Shown piece after piece: positions 9,071 through 16,527 of a DNA stretch of 21,453 nucleotides. A program made the position numbers and the translations under genes. Position 1 is the stretch's first letter, and every line of letters begins with the position of its first letter. The DNA lies in assembly GCA_043424675.1 (NCBI GenBank), contig JBHWPB010000079.1:1-21453 (forward strand). Direction: 5' to 3'. Under the pieces are notes generated by a model. The model saw nothing but the letters and a program-made list of their open reading frames with translations, was not told the origin of the DNA and did not search any database. This stretch comes from JBHWPB01 sp043424675. GTDB lineage: Bacteria > Bacillota > Bacilli > Lactobacillales > Carnobacteriaceae_A.

Positions 9071-9733
9071 TTAACCGTTAGTCATACCTTCTGCCTCAAC
9101 CCCCATGTTGTCCAGCATAGGGTTTGTAATGTGGTCTGAGAACCAATCTACGAGCGGTCCTGTAAAGAATCCTAAGATAATTGTGTTAACACCAACTGGT
9201 CCACTTAAGATTAAGGCAATGACGATGACAACGATATCTTGCCCGGTACGAGCGACACTGTATCTTACATTCGTTAGGTTTACTATAATCGGTGCCACTG
9301 CATCATAAGGTGATACCCCTAAGTCAGGTTCTGAATACATCGCAACACCTAATGAGAAAATAACGATCGCAAGAATTGATAAAACAATTCGCATCAAGAA
9401 TGAGATATTAGCGATATCAAAATTATTAGTGAAAAAGGCCGTGAAAAAGTCAACGATATAACCTAAGAACACCATATTAAATACCGTTCCCCAGCCAAAC
9501 CCTTTGCGATAATTAAAGACAAAGACAACAATCAGTAAGAGCAGGATGTTGACAATGAGCTGTAAGTTTCCATAAGAGATTCCGAGCTGTCCTGCGATCC
9601 CATAGTTCATCGCCTTATATGGGTCGAGTCCCATATTCATCACTAAACTCAAGGCTGAACCGAAACCTTGCACAACAATTCCTAAGATAGCAACAAATGC
9701 TCTCTTTAAAAAATCGTTCCAATCTATAGACAT
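9071..9733 (-). CDS. YczE/YitT-like integral membrane protein
   Basis: The 220-residue protein has about six hydrophobic segments (near 11-31, 57-74, 82-102, 112-133, 166-178, 181-200). Two related Gly-Pro motifs, MGLDPYKAMNYGI (34-46) and LGVSPYDAVAPI (138-149), each followed by membrane helices, suggest an internally duplicated membrane protein of the YczE/YyaS/YitT type. That family is widespread in Bacillota and has no settled transport substrate. The ATG follows GAAGGAGAGG. It lies 29 bases after the G6PDH homologue on the same strand with no terminator between, so the two are probably co-transcribed. A link between substrate import or export and that enzyme is possible but not shown. 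Confidence 0.75.
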   Translation of the reverse strand: MSIDWNDFLKRAFVAILGIVVQGFGSALSLVMNMGLDPYKAMNYGIAGQLGISYGNLQLIVNILLLLIVVFVFNYRKGFGWGTVFNMVFLGYIVDFFTAFFTNNFDIANISFLMRIVLSILAIVIFSLGVAMYSEPDLGVSPYDAVAPIIVNLTNVRYSVARTGQDIVVIVIALILSGPVGVNTIILGFFTGPLVDWFSDHITNPMLDNMGVEAEGMTNG

Positions 9734-9762
9734 TTTATCTTTTCCTCTCCTTCATTCAAAGC

Positions 9763-11229
9763 TCATAAGTATCTGGTGTGGCGGTGAATCCATTCGTCGC
9801 CATTTTTTGCCAGCAATTCTTCAGCTTCAGCAGGGCCGAATGTATTCGCACGATAGTTCGGGAAATCAGGGGTCTCCATTTCTTCCCAAGCTTCTACAAT
9901 ACTATCTGTAATTCGCCACTGCTCCCTGATCTGATCAAAAGTCATAAAATTCTTAGGTTCTCCGAGAAGCGCATCCTTGATCAAGTTTTCATAGGGACTC
10001 GCAATATAATAGGTTTCGATCGTATCATAATCAGGCCCGATAAAGGTCGCCATGGTCTCATAGACATTTTTAGGTAGTTTTTGATTGAAGACAAATGAGA
10101 CCCCTTTTTCTGGACGAATTCCGAAAGATAAGCGATTCGGAACTTTTTCATCGACATTGTCTGGAGTTTTTAAAACCACATCTACCGTATTAAAGCCTTC
10201 AACTAACGATTTTCCTGTACGAACATAGATGGGAACCCCTTCCCATCTCGGTGTGTCGACATACATTTCAATCGCTATGTACGTTTCTCTGTTACTGTCT
10301 ACAGCTACATCGTCTTCTTGTCGGTAGCTGATAAAATCCCCCTCATTATCTGGTCCATATTGGCCACGGATGACTCGGTCTTCTACATCCTCTTTTGAAA
10401 ATTCTGGAATATTTTCTAAAAATTCTAATTTATTTGTGTGGATATCTTCTGCTGTCAATTCTTCCGGCAGCTCCATTCCAATTAAGGTGAGGACTTGTAA
10501 AATATGACTCTGAAACATGTCCAACAGCGCTCCTGTATTTTCATAAAAGTCGCCGCGGATGCCGATACCTTTGGTCTCAGGAAGAGAAATCTGGATATTT
10601 TTAACATATTCGCTATTCAACATGCCTTCAATAAAGGGATTATAGTAGCGCGTGGCTAAGATATTCTGTGTGAAATCCATCCCAGCATAATGGTCGATGT
10701 AATAGACATTGCCATCACCGAAGACATCTTTTAAAAGATCGTTGTATTCTTCTGCTGACTCGGCATCCGTTCCGAGGGGCTTTTCAATCATGACGCGATG
10801 GTTCCCGTCAATGTCGATAATTCCAGAGCCTTCCATATGGACTGTGGTTGTATCATAGAGTTCAGGAGCAATCGAATAAAAGTAAACAAATTCTGAAGCA
10901 ATTTGAAATTCTTCTTCGACTTTCAGCATTTTAGCCTTAAGGTTGGAGTACTGTTCTTCGTCATACACATCAAGTGTGACATACCGACAGTGGTTGAGAA
11001 ATTCTTTATTTAACGATTCAAAATTGATCCCCTCTTCTACTGCATCTTTGACGTGGTCTTGGAATTGATCATCATCCATGACCTCCTCAGACGTGCCTAT
11101 CACCGCAAAATTTTCAGATAAGTGGCCCCGATCGTACAGCTGATGGAGAGCTGGCAAGAGCTCACGCTGTGCTAAATCACCTGTCGCACCAAAGAGAACG
11201 AACAGACCACTGATACTTTCTTTATTCAT
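9763..11229 (-). CDS. zwf: divergent glucose-6-phosphate dehydrogenase homologue
   Basis: The 488 residues align end to end with G6PDH, including GATGDLA (14-20), IEKPLG (148-153), the DHY of the active site (179-181), the catalytic-base His (H242 in QSH) and RTGK (337-340). Several residues that bind phosphate in the Leuconostoc mesenteroides enzyme are changed. DHYLGK is DHYAGM (Lys to Met 184). KRK after the glycine loop is QRE. TAR is TSE (the Arg that holds the NADP 2'-phosphate becomes Glu 48). The Lys five residues after RTGK is Gly 345. The catalytic Asp-His pair remains. So it may use NAD and a different or unphosphorylated sugar. AAGGAGATT precedes the ATG. A weak promoter candidate is TTGACT at 11319-11324 with TAGAAT at 11294-11299 (minus strand, 19-base spacer). 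The family call is firm; the reaction is uncertain. Confidence 0.85.
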   Translation of the reverse strand: MNKESISGLFVLFGATGDLAQRELLPALHQLYDRGHLSENFAVIGTSEEVMDDDQFQDHVKDAVEEGINFESLNKEFLNHCRYVTLDVYDEEQYSNLKAKMLKVEEEFQIASEFVYFYSIAPELYDTTTVHMEGSGIIDIDGNHRVMIEKPLGTDAESAEEYNDLLKDVFGDGNVYYIDHYAGMDFTQNILATRYYNPFIEGMLNSEYVKNIQISLPETKGIGIRGDFYENTGALLDMFQSHILQVLTLIGMELPEELTAEDIHTNKLEFLENIPEFSKEDVEDRVIRGQYGPDNEGDFISYRQEDDVAVDSNRETYIAIEMYVDTPRWEGVPIYVRTGKSLVEGFNTVDVVLKTPDNVDEKVPNRLSFGIRPEKGVSFVFNQKLPKNVYETMATFIGPDYDTIETYYIASPYENLIKDALLGEPKNFMTFDQIREQWRITDSIVEAWEEMETPDFPNYRANTFGPAEAEELLAKNGDEWIHRHTRYL

Positions 11230-11364
11230 ATTTAATCTCCTTTTATTGATGACATTTCAATCGTATCTCCACAAAGTTTTATACCTTGTCTATATTCTAA
11301 ACATTTATCAAGACGTACAGTCAATTGAAACGGGTTTATCGAAATCAACATCCTCAAAAGAAAT

Positions 11365-11411
11365 AAAAAAACATTCCCATATACCCTGAAGATTCAGAGC
11401 ATTGAGAATGT
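11365..11411 (-). terminator. intrinsic terminator after the murT-like gene
   Basis: ACATTC-TC pairs with GG-GAATGT (11371-11378 and 11404-11411, one G-U pair), followed on the minus strand by seven U. It separates the folC-murT unit from the G6PDH gene. Confidence 0.75.
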
Positions 11412-11435
11412 GTAGATTAAAGTAAAAAACGCTAG

Positions 11436-12728
11436 CTAGTCTTTTAATATTTTATAGAGGTCATTCATCGCGGTATAGTTAGAGATAACAAACTTTTGAT
11501 GATTACTTCCGACCAACAAATTCAAGGCATGTTCATTGCTTTCTGTCGTGACCTGCTTTTCATCGAAACCCTGTTTAATAAAAACATCATAGAGATCTTC
11601 TTTGACAAGGCCAGTAAGGTAAACTTTGTTGAGCTTTTCTGTATCCAGACGGTGGAAAGCTACATCTGAAATCCAGGTATAGGAAATACCGTCTGCACGG
11701 TTGTTGTTGATGGAGATGACGATATCATAAGTATCGTCCACTTCACTTAATACCTTGGAAATAGATTGATTAAAACCAGCAATATTTTTAGCGAGGTTGA
11801 AATTGAGATACTGCCCCTTATATTCTACGTAGTCACTGCGTCCTTTAATATTAAGTCCATGCTTTAATACAGAAGCAATAGCTTCTTCCTCTGCCCCTGC
11901 TATTTGGCTGATTGCGACTGTAGCTACTGCGTTAAACGCTGAGTACATATTTAAGTGGGCCAACGAGTAAGTATCAGCATTTACTTTCATCGTCGCTTCC
12001 TCAAGGTCCACCTCTTCAGCTAAGAAATCTATTTCTGGAGTTTGAAGTTCACAATTTTCACAATGAAAGTAAGCAATATGTTCATAAAAAGGAAAATCTA
12101 CATGAAGTGTTTCGCTGCATCGCGGACATTCAATAACTTCAAAAGGTTGATCATTTTCTAAAGGAGCGAGTCCGAAATAGAGGGGGTGATTATCTTGATT
12201 GTCTAATCCAATGTTGACAAGCCGAGGGTCATTCCCATTCAAGATGAGCTGCGTTCCTTCAGGTATAGCATTGCTCAAGAGTTTAGCAACAGCCCCTGCC
12301 CCACCGAAACGATCTTCTTGGTCTGGAAATAGATTCAAAATCGCTACGTATTGAGGGTTCAACACATCGACGATCTTAGGAAAGGTCCCTTCGTCTACTT
12401 CTAAAACAGCTACATCTTGTGCAATATGATATGAGAGATCTGAGTAAGCAATGGCTTGGGTGATAATCCCCCACTCAAGGTTTGCTCCTTTTGCGTTATG
12501 CATCACTTTCATGCCTGATTCCTCGATAATTTTTGCGACGTAGTTAGCTGTCGTTGTCTTACCGTTGGTTCCTGTAATTAATATCATCTTCTCAGGGAAA
12601 GTGAAACGAGAGAGAATATCTTCATCCATTCTCTGAGCAACTTTCCCAGGGAAACTTGAACCACGTCCCATCAAATTTCCAAAGAAGAGTGCTAACTTTG
12701 CGATTATTAATATAAGAAAAGCCTTCAT
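11436..12728 (-). CDS. murT: MurT-like Mur ligase (lipid II isoglutaminyl synthase ligase subunit)
   Basis: MurT with the glutaminase GatD amidates the alpha-carboxyl of D-Glu in lipid II. The 430-residue protein starts with a hydrophobic segment (1-18) and has the Mur ligase P-loop GTNGKT (53-58). A four-Cys ribbon (C201, C204, C223, C226) sits in the middle domain and is diagnostic of MurT. The C-terminal DUF1727 region has ADG at 345-347, whose Asp matches the residue that completes the GatD-dependent active site in staphylococcal MurT. Some motifs differ from the usual form (NLFPDQEDR instead of NLFRDQLDR). AAAGGAT lies 9 bases before the ATG. It follows the second folC gene by 26 bases and is co-transcribed with it. 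Unlike the usual murT-gatD pair, no gatD is adjacent; the partner must be elsewhere or the protein is a paralogue. Confidence 0.82.
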   Translation of the reverse strand: MKAFLILIIAKLALFFGNLMGRGSSFPGKVAQRMDEDILSRFTFPEKMILITGTNGKTTTANYVAKIIEESGMKVMHNAKGANLEWGIITQAIAYSDLSYHIAQDVAVLEVDEGTFPKIVDVLNPQYVAILNLFPDQEDRFGGAGAVAKLLSNAIPEGTQLILNGNDPRLVNIGLDNQDNHPLYFGLAPLENDQPFEVIECPRCSETLHVDFPFYEHIAYFHCENCELQTPEIDFLAEEVDLEEATMKVNADTYSLAHLNMYSAFNAVATVAISQIAGAEEEAIASVLKHGLNIKGRSDYVEYKGQYLNFNLAKNIAGFNQSISKVLSEVDDTYDIVISINNNRADGISYTWISDVAFHRLDTEKLNKVYLTGLVKEDLYDVFIKQGFDEKQVTTESNEHALNLLVGSNHQKFVISNYTAMNDLYKILKD

Positions 12729-12754
12729 CGCTATAAATCCTTTCTGTATATCGA

Positions 12755-14038
12755 TTATGATTGACTGAAAATCGAACGCATATCGCCGACAAGATAGAGA
12801 GAGCCAAAGACCACAATAACCTCATCTTCTGATACTTCATTTTTTATTTTCGAGACGACTTCTTCTGGTGAATCGTACATAAACATAGGAATAGAATCAT
12901 CTTCAATAATCTCCTGGAGTGTTTCAGGCTGGACTGCACGCACAGAGTTTGGTGCGACAAAGTTAAAAGAAGCTGCTTGTGCTTCGATAGATTCAATCAT
13001 ATGGACATAATCTTTGTCAGAAAGTGCTCCCATGACAAAATGGATTTTTTGATCAGGAAAAAGATACTCTAAATTTTTTTGTAAAGATTCGCTGGCATTC
13101 ACATTGTGGGCCCCTTCTAAGAGGACGATAGGCTGCTTGTGAACGAGCTCGAAACGGCCTTCTATGAAAGCCTGTTCCAGTCCTTCTCGCATCGTTCTCT
13201 CTGTGATATTGTAGCCTCTTTCAGCTAAGACTTGGCTCGCTTCAACAGCGACTGCCCCATTGTAAGCTTGATGGCGGCCAGACAAACCGGTACGGAGTTG
13301 CTTAAAATCTTTATAGTTAAAATATTGATATTCTAACGTCATTTCAGTGACTTCAACATCGGAAGCATCGATTCTCTTCCAATTGGCATCATTTTTCTCT
13401 ACATAAGTTTCAATGACGTCCTCAACTATTCCGGGATTAGGATAGGTTACGACAGTTCCCTGAGGTTTAATAATTCCTGCCTTTTGTTCAGCGATCTCTC
13501 CGAGTGTGTCGCCTAATATCCCCTCGTGATCTAAACCGACATTCATAATAATAGAAACTTCTGATTCTGGAATGACGTTGGTGGCGTCGTGCATCCCGCC
13601 GATTCCAGTTTCTAGAATAACGATATCGACTTGTTGTTCTTGATAGTAAAGGAAGGTCATTGCTGTTTGGATTTCAAAGGAATAAAACTGTTCTCCCGAT
13701 TCCTTTTCCACTTTTTCAGCTTGACTGTAGACTGTATCCGTTAAGCGAATCAATTCTTCATCTGTTATCTCTTCATTATTCACGCGAAAACGTTCGTTGA
13801 GACGAACCATGTGTGGAGAGGTGAAGAGCCCCGTCTTGTAACCAGATGCTCTTAGAATGCATTCCATCATGACTGAGACCGAACCTTTTCCGTTGGTTCC
13901 TGCAATATGAACAAACTTCAGATCGTTTTCAGGGTGTTCTAACAAGTCCAGCAAACGTTCCATACGGTCAAAATTATCCTTACGTCCGCTTCCTCTGTTT
14001 TCATTGATTATTTTATTCACTTTTTCCATATTCATCAT
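12755..14038 (-). CDS. folC: folylpolyglutamate/dihydrofolate synthase-type Mur ligase, second paralogue
   Basis: FolC enzymes add glutamate to dihydropteroate or folates with ATP. The 427-residue product has the P-loop AGTNGKGS (46-53), SPHMVRLNERFRV near 75-87, the lysine-bearing EQKAGIIK (184-191) and GRHQ (254-257). The usual DGAHNP signature is EGAHNV (308-313), and the usual GGRxD is GGMHD. It aligns with its neighbour at 14193-15485 over the whole length and is clearly a tandem duplicate. A hairpin terminator lies only about 35 bases upstream, so it may depend on readthrough. The first two codons are both ATG; the second matches the paralogue's start, and AGGT lies 7 bases before the first. 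It may be a true FolC or a ligase for another substrate. Confidence 0.75.
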   Translation of the reverse strand: MMNMEKVNKIINENRGSGRKDNFDRMERLLDLLEHPENDLKFVHIAGTNGKGSVSVMMECILRASGYKTGLFTSPHMVRLNERFRVNNEEITDEELIRLTDTVYSQAEKVEKESGEQFYSFEIQTAMTFLYYQEQQVDIVILETGIGGMHDATNVIPESEVSIIMNVGLDHEGILGDTLGEIAEQKAGIIKPQGTVVTYPNPGIVEDVIETYVEKNDANWKRIDASDVEVTEMTLEYQYFNYKDFKQLRTGLSGRHQAYNGAVAVEASQVLAERGYNITERTMREGLEQAFIEGRFELVHKQPIVLLEGAHNVNASESLQKNLEYLFPDQKIHFVMGALSDKDYVHMIESIEAQAASFNFVAPNSVRAVQPETLQEIIEDDSIPMFMYDSPEEVVSKIKNEVSEDEVIVVFGSLYLVGDMRSIFSQS

Positions 14039-14071
14039 ATTATTACCTGCTTTTCTGTGTATTTAACCATT

Positions 14072-14098
14072 AAAAAAAGTCGAGAACGGGCTCGACTT
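14072..14098 (-). terminator. terminator or attenuator between the two folC-type genes
   Basis: A perfect 8-bp stem, AAGTCGAG/CTCGACTT (14077-14084 and 14091-14098), with a 6-base loop is followed on the minus strand by a run of U. It lies in the 154-base gap between the tandem paralogues. No clear promoter was seen between it and the second gene. Confidence 0.82.
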
Positions 14099-14192
14099 CT
14101 TTACTTTGATATTTATTTTTGTAAGTAAAGTTGGCCTTACGTTGCGATCGATTTTCTTACATACTTTAGCAAAGAGAAGAAAAAGATTCAAT

Positions 14193-15485
14193 CTATTTTG
14201 TATCGCTGTGTGATAAAATTGTTCTTCTGACAGGTCCTACTAGATAAAAAGAGCCAAATACAACAAAAACTGCCTCTTCATCAGGATATTCCAGCATCAA
14301 ATTGACAACTTCTGCGATATCATCGTAGACCTCAGTTCTAATCTCTTCGTCTGTCACCAACTCTTCTAACTTAGAAGGATCTAAGGCACGGTGGGATAAA
14401 GGTTTCAAGAAGGAAAAAGAAGCAGCCTTCTCTTCCACATCATGAACCATATGGCTGTAGTCTTTGTCAGCTAAAGCTCCCATTACGAAATGAATCCTCT
14501 TCTCTGGAAAGAGCTGATCTAAATTATCACGGAGACTTTCCACCCCCAACGGATTGTGCGCCCCGTCAAGTAAGATATAAGGATCCTGATGGACGACCTC
14601 CATACGAGCAGGGATCGTAGTACCCGCTAAGCCGCTTCTCAGCTCTTTTTCTGCAATCACATATCCCATTTTTTTCAGCTGCAGCACTCCTTCGATAGCG
14701 AGCGCAGCGTTCTTTACTTGATGGCGTCCAAGCAATTGTATCTTCAAATCTTCGAGGTCTCCATAAGAGAAAGTCTGACCCTCAAGAGAGGCAGTTCCCT
14801 CTTCAATGTCCTCTACATCAAGCGGTATCCAATCAGCCTCTTCTCTTTCACTTATTTCTCTGAAGACAGCTTCAACCGACTGGGGAGCAGGATAAGTCAC
14901 CACAGTCCCATGAGGTTTGATGATCCCTGCTTTTTGTCGTGCGATCTCTTCAATCGTATCTCCCAAGACATCCTTATGATCCAAACCTAACCGTGTGATA
15001 ATCGATAAATCACTTTTAGAAATCACATTGGTGGCATCTGACAAGCCGCCCAGTCCTACTTCTAAAATAACGATATCTAAATCCGCTTCATTAAAATACT
15101 GAAACATCGTGGCCACTTGAATTTCAAAAGGAAACACGCGGTCTTCCATTTTTTTGTCCACTTCTTCTGCTGTTGCGACAACTTCCGCCATGGTAATCGT
15201 CAAGTCAGCATCTGAGATGTCTTTTTTATTGATACGCATACTTTCATTGACGCGGACAATATGTGGAGACGAGAATATTCCAACCTTGTAGCCTGCCTCT
15301 ATTAAAACATTTTCAAGAAAAGCAGAGGTCGATCCTTTTCCATTCGTTCCAGCGATATGAATGATATGCAAGTTATCTTGCGGATTGCCCATCGCATCCA
15401 GCAAAGCTTTGATGCGGTGGAGGGAGAACTGATCTCCTCTTCCCTGGTCACTTACCAATAAATTGTTTACATCTTGAATATTCAT
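14193..15485 (-). CDS. folC: folylpolyglutamate/dihydrofolate synthase-type Mur ligase, first paralogue
   Basis: The 430-residue protein has the full set of FolC features: P-loop AGTNGKGS (45-52), SPHIVRVNESMR (73-84), LGLDH (166-170), RQKAGIIK (183-190), GRHQ (253-256) and the intact DGAHNP (307-312). The GGRxDATN motif is GGLSDATN. This is the better candidate of the pair for ordinary folate polyglutamylation. The ATG is preceded by AGGAGAAG that overlaps the jag stop codon (8-base gap), so it is part of the rpmH-rnpA-yidC-jag transcription unit, an unusual place for folC. Its end is followed by a terminator. The enzyme class is well supported; its exact glutamate acceptor is inferred. Confidence 0.85.
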   Translation of the reverse strand: MNIQDVNNLLVSDQGRGDQFSLHRIKALLDAMGNPQDNLHIIHIAGTNGKGSTSAFLENVLIEAGYKVGIFSSPHIVRVNESMRINKKDISDADLTITMAEVVATAEEVDKKMEDRVFPFEIQVATMFQYFNEADLDIVILEVGLGGLSDATNVISKSDLSIITRLGLDHKDVLGDTIEEIARQKAGIIKPHGTVVTYPAPQSVEAVFREISEREEADWIPLDVEDIEEGTASLEGQTFSYGDLEDLKIQLLGRHQVKNAALAIEGVLQLKKMGYVIAEKELRSGLAGTTIPARMEVVHQDPYILLDGAHNPLGVESLRDNLDQLFPEKRIHFVMGALADKDYSHMVHDVEEKAASFSFLKPLSHRALDPSKLEELVTDEEIRTEVYDDIAEVVNLMLEYPDEEAVFVVFGSFYLVGPVRRTILSHSDTK

Positions 15486-15493
15486 AGCTTCTC

Positions 15494-16495
15494 CTAATCA
15501 GTTTCTTCAGCTGTTGAGTGAGTGTCTAAGACAGGCTCTACGACGAGATAGCGGTTAGGATCTTTCCCTTCCGAATGTGTCTCCACCTTGTTATTCTTGC
15601 TGAGATAGCGATGAACGATTTTACGTTCGCGTGCGCTCATCGACTCGAGAATCTCTGGTTGATTGGTCTGAGCCACTTTGTTTGCTACTTTTTTAGCAAC
15701 ATTTATGACTTTCTGTTCCCGACGATTACGATAACCCTCAATATCGACATGCGCATGCAGCTTAGAGTAAGCAGCATTGTAAAGGTGGATTTGTGCAAGA
15801 GATTGAATCGCATTAAGTACTTTACCATGACGACCAATGATGATACCTGCTTTTTCTGACGACACATCAAAATGGACGCGGTTGTCTTCATAAGAAACTT
15901 CCACTTCTAAAGGAGTCGCTCCCATCATCTCACCGATGTCTATAATATATTGTCTGACACTCTCTACAGCTTCCCTATCTTGTCGGTCATGTTTTTCTTC
16001 GAGACTCCCTTCTTCCGCTTGTTCTTCGTGTTTTACTTCTGCTTTTTCAACCGGCAACTCTTTTTCTAAAAAAATTGAGTCATCTTCTCTATCGGTTGGC
16101 GTAGCTTCCACAACTTCTCTTTCAGATTGTTCGATCGGTAAGTCTTCTTCAAAAAAGGTTAAGTGATCTCGTCTTTCATCTTCTGTATCTGGCACAGTCT
16201 CTTCGACAGCTTCTGCTTCTTCTTTTTCTGAAGCTTCTTGTTCTTGAGCTTGTTGTTCTTCATATTGTTTATGCGGCGGATTATCTCTTGAGAAACCGAG
16301 AACTTCTTCCATAATGTCCTCTTTTTCTTTCTTTTCAACTTGAACAATCGCATCGCGTTGACCAATTCCTAGAAAACCCTTCTTAGATTCTTGAAGAACA
16401 GTAATATCTGCTTCCTCATGGTCGATTGCTAAAACAGACAATGCTTTCGCAACTGCTTCTTCAGTCGTTTGTGCTTGTGCTGTAAACTTTTCCAT
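15494..16495 (-). CDS. jag: Jag/KhpB (EloR) RNA-binding protein
   Basis: Jag (KhpB, EloR) is an RNA-binding regulator linked to cell elongation and peptidoglycan synthesis in Gram-positive cocci, often working with KhpA. The 333-residue protein has the Jag-N domain with KKGFLGIG (38-45), a long acidic linker (about 55-175), a KH domain with GRHG (221-224) and a C-terminal R3H domain with the RKIVH signature (291-295). The linker is Glu-rich and contains a short duplicated motif, FFEEDLPIEQSE and FLEKELPVEKAE (114-125 and 142-153). GGAGGG precedes the ATG. It follows yidC by 32 bases, the standard order, and is followed by the first folC gene. Confidence 0.95.
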   Translation of the reverse strand: MEKFTAQAQTTEEAVAKALSVLAIDHEEADITVLQESKKGFLGIGQRDAIVQVEKKEKEDIMEEVLGFSRDNPPHKQYEEQQAQEQEASEKEEAEAVEETVPDTEDERRDHLTFFEEDLPIEQSEREVVEATPTDREDDSIFLEKELPVEKAEVKHEEQAEEGSLEEKHDRQDREAVESVRQYIIDIGEMMGATPLEVEVSYEDNRVHFDVSSEKAGIIIGRHGKVLNAIQSLAQIHLYNAAYSKLHAHVDIEGYRNRREQKVINVAKKVANKVAQTNQPEILESMSARERKIVHRYLSKNNKVETHSEGKDPNRYLVVEPVLDTHSTAEETD

Positions 16496-16527
16496 ATCTA
16501 TTCCCTCCGAGCTTTTTTGGATATGTA

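Noticed and set aside
3807..15493. Genomic island or prophage between jag and mnmE
   Set aside because: No integrase, transposase, phage gene, tRNA or flanking direct repeats; the genes are ordinary metabolic genes with local promoters and terminators.
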